A stretch of DNA of 16,259 bases, taken from positions 1 through 16,259 of the forward strand of contig JADDPR010000359.1 in assembly GCA_016781775.1 (NCBI GenBank), read 5' to 3'. The notes beneath the pieces were generated by a model. That model was not told where the DNA came from, searched no databases, and was given only the letters and a program-made list of their open reading frames with translations. A program made the translations under genes and the position numbers. Within the stretch, counting starts at the first letter, position 1; every line of letters starts with the position of its first letter. The DNA comes from Rubrobacter sp. GTDB taxonomy: Bacteria; Actinomycetota; Rubrobacteria; Rubrobacterales; Rubrobacteraceae. Positions 9,197 to 15,833 of this stretch are shown here, one piece after another.

Positions 9197-10050
9197 CTCA
9201 TCGCCCCCTGCTGCGTGATGCTCCTCAGATGCTCGGCGAAGCCCTCCACCCCGAGCACGTGCTTCTCCATCCACTCCCCGAACTTCTCGCGGTCGCGCCC
9301 GATGGGGTCCCACGCCCCGTAGAAGGCGTTGTCGCGCGGGTAGTAGTCGTGGGCGTAGGACGGGTATGCGCCCCTGGGCTCGACGGCCACCGCGTCTATC
9401 GCCACCGAGGGCAGCACGATCCCGAACGTGTGCGGCTCGAACTCGTCGACGACCTCCTCGACCGTGACGATCACGCGGCGAGCGGAGAGCGCAGCCTCCT
9501 TCTGGATGCCCGTGATCCCCCACAGCGCCACGTTGCCCTTCCGGTCGGCCTGCTGCGCGTGGATCACCGCCACGTCCGGATTCAGGGCGGGCACTGCCGT
9601 CAACTCCTCCCCGGTGAACGGGCAGGTGATGGGCGCGATGGTCGACGTTACCTTCGGCAGGTCCGTGCCGACGTAACCGCGCAGCACGGCGAAGGGCAGG
9701 TTCGAGGCCCCGGCGACGTAGCGGTTCGCCATCCCGGCGTGGGAGTGCTCCTCCATCTTCAAGGGATGTGGCCAGCCGTGTTCGACGGCGTCGCGAAAGC
9801 GGTGGATCGACCCGACGCCCGGGTTGCCGCCCCAGGAGAAGATCAGCCCCTTCGCCGTGCCCATCCCGATCATCTGGTCGTAGACGAGGTCCGGCGTCAT
9901 CCTGACGAGCGTCAGATCCTTCTTCTGCTGGCGGACGATCTCGTGGGCCGCCGCGAACGGGATCAGGTGCGTGAACCCCTCCAGAGCGACCGTGTCCCCG
10001 TCGTCGACGAGCCCGGCGACCGCCTCGCGTAATCCGACTACCTCAGCCAA
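9193..10050 (-). CDS. pcaI: 3-oxoadipate CoA-transferase subunit A (CatI/GctA type)
   Basis: Alpha subunit partner of the preceding transferase and the first gene of the cluster. It has 285 residues against about 230 in classical PcaI. The start is TTG 10050, giving MAEVVGLREAVAGLVDDGDT, which matches the usual N-terminus of this family. The ATG at 10070 is out of frame. Family features are EGFTHLIPFAA (24-34), FSWGGNPGVGSIHRF (71-85), the MEEHSHAGMANRY block and CPFTGEELTAVPAL. The ribosome site is weak (GGGGCGGCGGGG). About 430 bases without a confident gene lie upstream and should contain the operon promoter. The last codons overlap pcaJ. Confidence 0.87.
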   Translation of the reverse strand: MAEVVGLREAVAGLVDDGDTVALEGFTHLIPFAAAHEIVRQQKKDLTLVRMTPDLVYDQMIGMGTAKGLIFSWGGNPGVGSIHRFRDAVEHGWPHPLKMEEHSHAGMANRYVAGASNLPFAVLRGYVGTDLPKVTSTIAPITCPFTGEELTAVPALNPDVAVIHAQQADRKGNVALWGITGIQKEAALSARRVIVTVEEVVDEFEPHTFGIVLPSVAIDAVAVEPRGAYPSYAHDYYPRDNAFYGAWDPIGRDREKFGEWMEKHVLGVEGFAEHLRSITQQGAMR

Positions 10051-10482
10051 CCCCGCCGCCCCGCGTGCATGACATCTTCGTCCTCCCTACTCGTGCGCCC
10101 CAACCGCGGCCCGAGACTCGTCCCAAATTCCTGCGCAAGCTCCTCGCCCCGCAACCTGCCTCGAACATCTCTCCCCGCGCTTTGGTCTTCCTGAGCCACC
10201 ATTCTGGAGGCCCCTCGCCCGTAGCGCAAATACCGAACCTGGCGCCTGCCCTTATACCGTTCCGGTGAACCACCGCCCCGGTACCCGGCGCTCGGACAAC
10301 GGAGGAGACCTTCGGATGCAGCCCAAAGGAGTAACGAGCGGAAGCGGTCGGTGTTTCTCCCGCGAACGGTTCCTCGACCCTGCGATGCTGCTCGACCCGA
10401 GCGTCGTCACCGACAGGAACCACCTAGCGGAGGAAGGGACCGGTACAGAGCCGAGAGCCAACGGGCTGACAAGCACGGTCCG
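10051..10482. other. gene-poor region between pcaI and aroE with many complementary segments
   Basis: No confident protein gene is present in these 432 bases, although the minus-strand promoter and leader of the pca operon must lie here or be read through from aroE. Complementary pairs I can see are CCTAGCGGA (10423-10431) with TCCGCTAGG (10479-10487), nested GACCG/CGGTC and AGCC/GGCT, and the hairpin GCTCG-ACC-CGAGC (10390-10402). GTCGGTG (10347-10353) pairs with CACCGAC (10408-10414), and GGTTCC (10368-10373) with GGAACC (10416-10421). The last two pairs cross each other, as in a pseudoknot. They could fold in RNA from either strand. I do not recognise a known riboswitch or small-RNA family. 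A weak 56-codon plus-strand frame (10316-10486) is discussed under findings. Confidence 0.5.
10251..10275 (-). promoter_or_regulatory. possible pca operon promoter/operator
   Basis: On the minus strand a TATAAG hexamer (10251-10256) could serve as a -10 box about 200 bases before pcaI. Immediately upstream are an imperfect dyad GTTC-ACCG-GAAC (10259-10270) and the overlapping hairpin CGGTG-GTT-CACCG (10263-10275). I see no good -35 hexamer. A dyad beside the -10 box would fit a repressor or activator site, but no regulator gene is in the window. Confidence 0.22.
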
Positions 10483-11319
10483 CTAGGAGATCGCCTCGCT
10501 CATCGCCCTCACGTTCGGCTCCCGCCCTGTCCAGAGCCTCTGGGCCAGCACGCCCTGGTAGAGCAGCATCCGCTCGCCGGCGACGACCCGGGCGCCCCGT
10601 TCGCGTGCCTGGCGGACCAGCGGGGTCTCCCTACCGGGGCGGTAGACCGCGTCGCAGACCGCCATGCCCTCCCGGAGGTACTCCTCTGGTATGGGCAAGG
10701 GGTCCCCGTCTTTCATGCCGAGGGGGGTGACGTTGACGATCACGTCCGCATCCGCGGCGGCCTCGTTCAAGGCATCGGCGGGGTAGACCTGGACCCCCTC
10801 CACGCCCGCGGCGCCGAGCTTGCCCAACAGCTCCTCCGCGCGCTCGGTGTTCCGATTGACGACGCGCACCTCTCCCGCCCCCTCACCGCCCAGGGCGACG
10901 GCGATGGAGGCCGCGGCACCGCCGGCGCCCAGGAGCAGGACGCGGCGGCCGGACACCTCGATCCCGGCCCCCCGGCAGGCCTCCATCATCCCGCCGCCGT
11001 CGGTGTTGTAACCGCGGAGCCCGGAGCCCTCGTCGATCACGACGGTATTGACAGCCCCGGAGACGCGGGCCCCCTCGTCCAACTCGTCGACGAGCCCGAC
11101 CATCGCTCGCTTGTGGGGCATCGTGATGTTGAAGCCACGGAGCTTTAGGGCGGCCATGCCCTCCACCGCGGCGGCTAGATTTCCGGGGTCGACGTCCAGG
11201 GACACGTACACGTAGTCCAGGCCGTCCGCCTCGAAGGAGGCGTTGTGCATCCTGGGGCTCAGGCTGTGTCCGACGGGCTGTCCTATAAGGGCGAGCAGCC
11301 TCGTCCTTCCGCTGATCAT
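10483..11319 (-). CDS. aroE: shikimate dehydrogenase
   Basis: NADP-dependent reduction of 3-dehydroshikimate to shikimate in aromatic amino-acid biosynthesis. It has 278 residues from ATG 11319, which has a clear GGAGGT site 9 bases upstream; the frame extends further upstream but without a ribosome site. Motifs are SLSPRMHN (19-26), NITMPHK with catalytic Lys70, GAVNTV (88-93), NTDG with catalytic Asp107 and the nucleotide-binding GAGGAA (131-136). The NRNTER loop (155-160) is of the NR-x-x-x-R type associated with NADP. This argues for biosynthetic AroE over an NAD-linked quinate/shikimate dehydrogenase, although the neighbouring protocatechuate genes would suit a quinate route. The stop TAG lies within the CTAG shared with the small plus-strand frame. 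Confidence 0.92.
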   Translation of the reverse strand: MISGRTRLLALIGQPVGHSLSPRMHNASFEADGLDYVYVSLDVDPGNLAAAVEGMAALKLRGFNITMPHKRAMVGLVDELDEGARVSGAVNTVVIDEGSGLRGYNTDGGGMMEACRGAGIEVSGRRVLLLGAGGAAASIAVALGGEGAGEVRVVNRNTERAEELLGKLGAAGVEGVQVYPADALNEAAADADVIVNVTPLGMKDGDPLPIPEEYLREGMAVCDAVYRPGRETPLVRQARERGARVVAGERMLLYQGVLAQRLWTGREPNVRAMSEAIS

Positions 11320-11371
11320 CCGTCCGCACCTCCGCGGTTTGCCCCTCAACCGTCCGACCCTACGGAGCCGG

Positions 11372-11377
11372 AGTTTA
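11372..11377 (-). promoter_or_regulatory. aroE: possible -10 box for aroE
   Basis: TAAACT on the minus strand, 52 bases before the aroE start, fits the actinobacterial TANNNT -10 pattern. The -35 region shows no clear consensus. The same hexamer occurs upstream of the SEC-C gene at 15162. Confidence 0.3.
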
Positions 11378-11486
11378 GCGGATCGCGGGTCTAGCGCCAC
11401 CATCTGCCCCCCCGCCGAATCTCACAACGCACGAACCGAAGCCCCCACGTCTTCTCATCCGGGGTGGCACGCTTCACATGTCGCGT

Positions 11487-11514
11487 TTGCACGATGGCTT
11501 CCTGCTAGTAACCT
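11487..11514 (+). promoter_or_regulatory. possible promoter for the universal stress protein gene
   Basis: TTGCAC (11487-11492) and TAACCT (11509-11514) are separated by 16 bases, in a locally AT-richer stretch about 50 bases before the GTG start. They are a modest match to a primary-sigma promoter. I see no clear stress-sigma consensus. Confidence 0.28.
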
Positions 11515-11561
11515 CTGTGTGTATCTGGTATTTAGTGTCGTTTTTTGGAAGGGACGCAGGA

Positions 11562-12041
11562 GTGTTTCCGACGAAGATATTGCTGGCGACGGACGGCTCG
11601 GCGGAGGCCTCCGTCGCCGAGGAGGCGGCGGTCGAGCTCGCGAACGGCACCGGGTCCGAGCTGCACGTCGTGTACGTGGTCTCCACGGTGCCGGAGTTGC
11701 CGTACCCGCGGGCATCGGCGAGGGAACGGAGCGAAGCACTTCTGGAGCGGAAGAGGCTCAGGGGGCTCGGGCTTCTGGACGCCCGGGTGAAGCACATAGA
11801 GGAGGAGCTCGGCGGGACCGTGTCCGGGTCCCATTATAGGGAGGGCAAGCCGGAGAAAGAGACCGTCTTCCTGGGCCAGGAGCTCGAAGCCGGTTTGATC
11901 GTCACCGGGGGCAAGAGGCGGCCGTGGTACGAGCGCCTGTTCGCCGGGTCGGGCTTCTCGGAGCGCGTCTCGCGCCGGGGCGGCCGTCCGGTCCTGGTGG
12001 CGGGCGAGTCGAAGCCCCGCCGCAAGGCCGTGCGCAAGTAG
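11562..12041 (+). CDS. universal stress protein (UspA) family
   Basis: Cytoplasmic protein of 159 residues, one Usp domain. I chose GTG 11562 (MFPTKILLATDGS) because it starts at the first beta strand and is preceded by AAGGGACGCAGGA. The open frame reaches back to 11478, but its extra 28 residues do not fit the family. Features are the N-terminal ATDGS and the C-terminal block IVTGGKRRPWYERLFAGSGFSER. The nucleotide-binding pattern G-x2-G-x9-G-(S/T) is changed: the second glycine position is arginine, and an extra residue follows GS. ATP binding is therefore uncertain. The last residues are basic (KPRRKAVRK). It is divergent from aroE and convergent with the phosphatase gene. Its role is unknown beyond general stress survival. 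Confidence 0.85.
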   Translation: MFPTKILLATDGSAEASVAEEAAVELANGTGSELHVVYVVSTVPELPYPRASARERSEALLERKRLRGLGLLDARVKHIEEELGGTVSGSHYREGKPEKETVFLGQELEAGLIVTGGKRRPWYERLFAGSGFSERVSRRGGRPVLVAGESKPRRKAVRK

Positions 12042-12057
12042 GACCGTACTGCGCTGA

Positions 12058-12096
12058 ACCTCGGGTCGTCCCAGGGATGACGCGACGTCCCGAGGT
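12058..12096 (+). terminator. hairpin after the stress-protein gene, candidate terminator
   Basis: ACCTCGGG pairs with CCCGAGGT, followed by one mismatch and CGTC pairing with GACG, around a 13-base loop. It lies 16 bases after the stop at 12041, between convergent genes. There is no T-tract, so intrinsic termination is uncertain. Confidence 0.38.
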
Positions 12097-12163
12097 CGGC
12101 AGCGCCGCATCGAGCTCCGCCCGAGATCCGGCTTCGCCCTCAGAAATGCAAGCAGTGGTTGAA

Positions 12164-12199
12164 TTTCTTCGCCCCGCCGGGCTTACTTATGTCCCGGCC
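12164..12199. terminator. short hairpin at the 3' end of the phosphatase gene
   Basis: GCCGGG and CCCGGC surround the stop codon of the minus-strand phosphatase gene with an 11-base loop. It is a weak terminator candidate without a T-tract. It could be chance in such GC-rich DNA. Confidence 0.2.
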
Positions 12200-12979
12200 C
12201 GCTCATCTCTCGTTACGTCCACGATGGAGGGGTGCAGGGCTGTGTTGGTCGCCACGATCTCCAGGCCCTCGAGGTCGAGTCCGTCTCCCCGGAAGTCGGT
12301 GGTCTTGCCTCCGGCCTCCTCGAGTATGAGGACGCCCGCGGCGATGTCCCACGCTTTGACGCCGTGTTCGTAGTAGGCGTCCATGCGACCGGCGGCTACG
12401 TAGCATAGGTCCAGGGCCGCGGAGCCTATCCTCCTCATGCCTTGCGTCAAAACGGCGAACCGACCGAAGAGTTCGAGCGCGGCCGGCATGGTGTCGCGGT
12501 CGTACGGGAAGCCGGTCGCGACCAGCGCCCGGATAAGCTCGCCCGTCTCGGACACGCGAATGGGCCGTCCGTTAAGGGTGGCACCACCGCCGCGCTCGGC
12601 GACGAAGATCTCCTCCCCCATCGGGTCGTGGACCACGCCGAGGACGATCTCGCCGGCCCTCTCCAGCGCGATGGAGACGCAGAAGGCCGGTAGCCCGTGG
12701 GCGAAGTTGACCGTGCCGTCTATGGGGTCCACGATCCAGCGGTACTCGCCCCCGCCCGGCATCGCCCCGCCCTCTTCGGCCAGTATGCCGTATTCGGGGA
12801 AGGCCTCCCGGAGCATCCCCCCCGATCTTCTCCTCGGTCCTCTCGTCCACCTCGGTGACGAGGTCGACCTCACCCTTGTACCGAACCGCCTGCTCCCGGC
12901 CGAAACTGGACCGCAGGATCTCCCCTGCAGCCTCCGCCGCCGCGACCGCCACCTCGAGTTCGCCCGCCAAGTCTCGCAT
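12187..12979 (-). pseudogene. inositol monophosphatase family gene, frameshifted in a seven-base homopolymer
   Basis: Mg-dependent sugar/inositol phosphatase family. Reading from ATG 12979 (MRDLAGELEVAVAAAEAAGE) is normal up to residue 54, then the frame breaks in a run of seven G on the minus strand (12817-12823). With six G the frame continues into MLREAFPEYGILAEEG and gives a complete 263-residue protein, the usual length. Restored motifs are KGEVDLVTEVD (35-45), metal-binding Glu68/Glu69 in AEEG, WIVDPIDGT with Asp84 and Asp87, and KAWDIAAG with Asp211. All catalytic residues are intact, so this is most likely a sequencing error or a recent or slippage-prone frameshift rather than an old pseudogene. 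Substrate (inositol phosphate, histidinol phosphate or other) cannot be decided. It is transcribed divergently from xylD. Confidence 0.85.
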
Positions 12980-13009
12980 CCCCCCAATCGAACGTTCCAC
13001 CGATCGAAG

Positions 13010-13052
13010 CCGGCGGACCGAGCCCACGGCTTCATCGCGACCGGTCCGCCGG
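13010..13052. repeat. perfect 11-bp inverted repeat upstream of the phosphatase gene
   Basis: CCGGCGGACCG (13010-13020) and CGGTCCGCCGG (13042-13052) are perfect reverse complements separated by 21 bases. They begin 31 bases before the phosphatase start, in the divergent intergenic region. It may be an operator or a 5' leader hairpin. Confidence 0.5.
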
Positions 13053-13144
13053 TCATACTACTGCAGAGCCGACCACCTTACGCCTCGCCCGTGTTCGCAC
13101 CGCAGGCCAGAGCATCCGAACGTTCCTCTCGGACGGCCCGACGG

Positions 13145-13176
13145 AGATTCCGGCGTTTATAATGGCGCCGGAATCT
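13145..13176 (+). promoter_or_regulatory. xylD: TATAAT promoter box inside a perfect 11-bp inverted repeat, upstream of xylD
   Basis: AGATTCCGGCG (13145-13155) and CGCCGGAATCT (13166-13176) are perfect reverse complements around a 10-base centre that contains TATAAT (13158-13163). This is a consensus -10 box about 90 bases before the xylD start, with no convincing -35 hexamer. A symmetrical site covering the -10 box is the classic placement for a repressor operator. No regulator gene is in the window. Confidence 0.55.
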
Positions 13177-13253
13177 TGGGAATGGAGACCGAGGAGGACG
13201 AGACGGGAGAGCGGGCTTTGCGGCCTCGCGCCCATGTCGAGGGGAGACGCGCC

Positions 13254-15041
13254 ATGACCGCTGAAACCAACGGACGCCCGCGCCGCTTCCGCTCGCGCGA
13301 CTGGTTCGAAGATCCCGACCGTCTGGACCAGACCGCGCTGTATCTGGAGCGCTTCATGAACTACGGGCTGACGCCGGACGAGCTGCGTTCGGGCAAGCCC
13401 ATCATCGGCATCGCGCAGACCGGCAGCGACCTTTCGCCCTGCAACAGGATCCACCTGGAGCTCGCAAGACGCGTGCGCGACGGGATCCGGGATGCCGGCG
13501 GGGTGCCGATGGAGTTCCCGGTCCACCCCATCTTCGAGAACTGCCGCCGGCCGACCGCGGCGCTAGACCGCAACCTCGCTTACCTCGGGCTCGTCGAGAT
13601 CCTGCACGGCTACCCCATCGACGCCGTGGTCCTTACGACCGGCTGCGACAAGACCACGCCGGCCGGCGTCATGGCCGCCTCGACCGTGGACATCCCGGCG
13701 ATCGTGCTCTCCGGCGGCCCGATGCTCGACGGCTACTTCGAGGGCGAGTTGGTAGGTTCGGGGACTGTAATCTGGAAGAACCGTCGCCGCCTCGCCGCCG
13801 GGCAGATCAGCGAGGACGAGTTCTTCGACGCCGCGCTCGCGTCCGCCCCTTCGGCCGGACACTGCAACACCATGGGCACGGCCTCCACGATGAACGCCGT
13901 CGCCGAGGTCCTGGGCCTCTCGCTGCCCGGGTGCGCCGCGATCCCGGCCCCCTACCGCGAGCGCGGCCAGATGGCCTACGAGACCGGCCGCCGCGCCGTC
14001 GGGATGGCCCACGAAGACCTGCGCCCCTCCAGGATCCTGACGCGCCAGGCCTTCCTGAACGCGATAATCGCCATCACGGCCATAGGTGGCTCCACCAACG
14101 CCCAGCCGCATCTCGTCGCCATGGCGCGCCACGCAGGCGTGGAGGTCTCTCCGGACGACTGGTCCCAGGGCTACGAGGTACCGCTGCTCGTCGACATGCA
14201 GCCCGCGGGCTCGTATCTCGGCGAGCGCTTCCACCGCGCGGGCGGCGTCCCCGCCGTGCTCTCGGAGCTTCTGCGGGCGGGCAAACTGGACCGCGATGTC
14301 CTCACCGTAACGGGCCGGACGCTGGCCGAGAACGTCGAGGGGCGCGAGAGCACCGACCGCGAGATGATACGGCCCTACGAGGAGCCGCTTCAGGAGCGCG
14401 CCGGCTTCAAGGTCCTCTCGGGCAACCTCTTCGACTTCGGCATCATAAAAACCAGCGTTATCTCCGAAGAGTTCCGCCAGCGCTACCTGAACACGATGGG
14501 CAGCGAGGGCCCCTTCGAAGGTCGCGCCGTCGTCTTCGACGGCTCGGACGACTACCACGGGCGCATCAACGACCCGTCGCTGGGCATCGACGAACGCTCC
14601 ATCCTGGTCATCCGGGGGACCGGACCTCTGGGCTGGCCGGGTTCGGCCGAGGTCGTCAACATGCAGCCCCCGGACGCGCTCCTCAAGCGCGGGATCATCA
14701 CCCTCCCTACCATCGGCGACGGACGCCAGTCCGGCACCTCCGACAGCCCCTCGATCCTCCACGCCGCCCCCGAGAGCGCCGCCGGCGGCGGTCTCTCCTG
14801 GCTCAAGACCGGCGACACGATCCGCATAGACCTGGACGCCGGCCGCTGCGACGCGTTGGTCCCCGACGAGGAGATCGAACGCCGCGAACGGGAGGAACAG
14901 CCGCCACCCATCCCGGAGAGCCGCACCCCCTGGCAAGAGCTCTACCGCGCCTCGGTGGGCCAACTCGACGGCGGCGCCGTCCTGGAAGCGGCGCTCAAGT
15001 ACCGCGGCGTCGCCGCAAAAACACCCCGTCACAACCACTAA
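13254..15041 (+). CDS. xylD: D-xylonate dehydratase (IlvD/Edd family)
   Basis: Iron-sulfur sugar-acid dehydratase, expected to convert D-xylonate to 2-keto-3-deoxy-xylonate in oxidative pentose degradation (Weimberg or Dahms routes). It has 595 residues from ATG 13254, preceded by GAGGGGAG. An in-frame ATG at 13182 would add 24 charged residues and lacks a good ribosome site. Cluster cysteines are Cys63 (SPCNRIH), Cys131 (TTGCDKTTP) and Cys204 (GHCNTMGTA). They are uniformly 3 residues later than the Cys60/128/201 I recall for Caulobacter XylD. RRFRSRDWFxxPD at the N-terminus, ALYLERFMNYG and the PRHNH C-terminus also match that enzyme. L-arabinonate dehydratase is the main alternative; dihydroxy-acid dehydratase (IlvD) is unlikely. 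No other pentose gene is in the window. Confidence 0.86.
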   Translation: MTAETNGRPRRFRSRDWFEDPDRLDQTALYLERFMNYGLTPDELRSGKPIIGIAQTGSDLSPCNRIHLELARRVRDGIRDAGGVPMEFPVHPIFENCRRPTAALDRNLAYLGLVEILHGYPIDAVVLTTGCDKTTPAGVMAASTVDIPAIVLSGGPMLDGYFEGELVGSGTVIWKNRRRLAAGQISEDEFFDAALASAPSAGHCNTMGTASTMNAVAEVLGLSLPGCAAIPAPYRERGQMAYETGRRAVGMAHEDLRPSRILTRQAFLNAIIAITAIGGSTNAQPHLVAMARHAGVEVSPDDWSQGYEVPLLVDMQPAGSYLGERFHRAGGVPAVLSELLRAGKLDRDVLTVTGRTLAENVEGRESTDREMIRPYEEPLQERAGFKVLSGNLFDFGIIKTSVISEEFRQRYLNTMGSEGPFEGRAVVFDGSDDYHGRINDPSLGIDERSILVIRGTGPLGWPGSAEVVNMQPPDALLKRGIITLPTIGDGRQSGTSDSPSILHAAPESAAGGGLSWLKTGDTIRIDLDAGRCDALVPDEEIERREREEQPPPIPESRTPWQELYRASVGQLDGGAVLEAALKYRGVAAKTPRHNH

Positions 15042-15161
15042 ATCCGCCGCCTTCCCCGAGAACGAACACCACCCTACGCCAAGCAGCCGGGCCAGGCCCT
15101 GCATCACCTTACCTTCTCCACCAGCAGCAGAAGCCGTAGATATCGGACATGCCGGAGCGGG

Positions 15162-15167
15162 TAAACT
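15162..15167 (+). promoter_or_regulatory. possible -10 box for a leaderless transcript of the SEC-C gene
   Basis: TAAACT ends 6 bases before the GTG at 15174. This is the spacing expected when transcription starts on the first base of the start codon, which is common in actinobacteria. No Shine-Dalgarno sequence is properly placed before this GTG, which agrees with a leaderless start. A -35 box is not obvious. Confidence 0.35.
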
Positions 15168-15173
15168 GCCGGC

Positions 15174-15833
15174 GTGGATATACAAATGCAGCAGATGCCG
15201 GCAGCGTGTGGACATTGCGGCTACCTCTACCCGTCGGGCTACTACTCGGATCCCGGCGACACCGGTATCCGGGTCAGCCCGGAGACCCTCGAGGTCGCCA
15301 AGGTAACGACCCCCTGCCCCATGTGCGGCAGGTACAGAGGAACGGTCCTGGCCCACGAGTACCGGCTCGTCGAGGACGCGGCGGCGCTTCTACAAGGCCC
15401 CGAAAACCCCGTAGAGGAGTTGAATTCCCTCGCTTCACTCCTTCGCGAGGCACGGGAGCACGACGAAACCGCCGCCGAGACAAAGACCAGAGCGGACAAG
15501 CAAGCACCAGAACTCTGCGCGCTCGTCGATAAGCTTCTGGACGACAAGCCGGAGAGCATGGAAGACGATACGTGGAGCACCCTGCTCCTCTCCACGATCG
15601 ACGAACTCGCTCCCACGGGGGGTAACGGAAACGCGGACGAACTCCTCGTGCCCAGCGAAGTCATCTACAACGCGCTGAACCAGTACAACATCACCACGGT
15701 GCAAGTCCCTCCGACAGCGGAGGCACAACAAGCGGAACGCAAGGTAGGCCGCAACGACCCGTGCCCGTGCGGCTCGGGCAAGAAGTACAAGAAATGTCAC
15801 GGTAGCCCCACGGTCGGAGCCGGCCCCGCGTAA
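15174..15833 (+). CDS. SEC-C motif protein with N-terminal zinc ribbon, function unknown
   Basis: A 219-residue protein with two likely zinc sites. At the N-terminus, CGHC (Cys12, Cys15) and CPMC (Cys48, Cys51) form a zinc-ribbon pattern. The middle (about 75-180) is acidic and largely helical in composition, with no recognised domain. At the C-terminus, KVGRNDPCPCGSGKKYKKCHG (Cys197, Cys199, Cys208, His209) is a textbook SEC-C motif, C-x-C-x8-CH, as at the end of SecA and in many unrelated proteins. Zinc binding and protein contacts are the usual guesses. The start is GTG 15174, possibly leaderless; ATG 15186 is an alternative that keeps both motifs. It lies 132 bases after xylD and is probably separate from it. 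I do not recognise a specific function. Confidence 0.8.
   Translation: MDIQMQQMPAACGHCGYLYPSGYYSDPGDTGIRVSPETLEVAKVTTPCPMCGRYRGTVLAHEYRLVEDAAALLQGPENPVEELNSLASLLREAREHDETAAETKTRADKQAPELCALVDKLLDDKPESMEDDTWSTLLLSTIDELAPTGGNGNADELLVPSEVIYNALNQYNITTVQVPPTAEAQQAERKVGRNDPCPCGSGKKYKKCHGSPTVGAGPA

Noticed and set aside
10265..10487. T-box, cobalamin, c-di-AMP riboswitch, RNase P or SRP RNA in the aroE-pcaI gap
   Set aside because: I compared the remembered conserved cores of these families with both strands and found only short chance-level resemblances (for example GGTGGTTC and GAGGAAGG).
10483..11319. AroE as a catabolic quinate/shikimate dehydrogenase of the pca pathway
   Set aside because: The NRNTER nucleotide loop points to NADP and biosynthetic AroE, and no dehydroquinate or dehydroshikimate dehydratase gene is nearby. 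Not excluded by sequence alone.
13563..15356. 597-codon minus-strand open frame opposite xylD
   Set aside because: The plus strand encodes a full-length dehydratase with its cluster cysteines; the minus frame is composition-driven.
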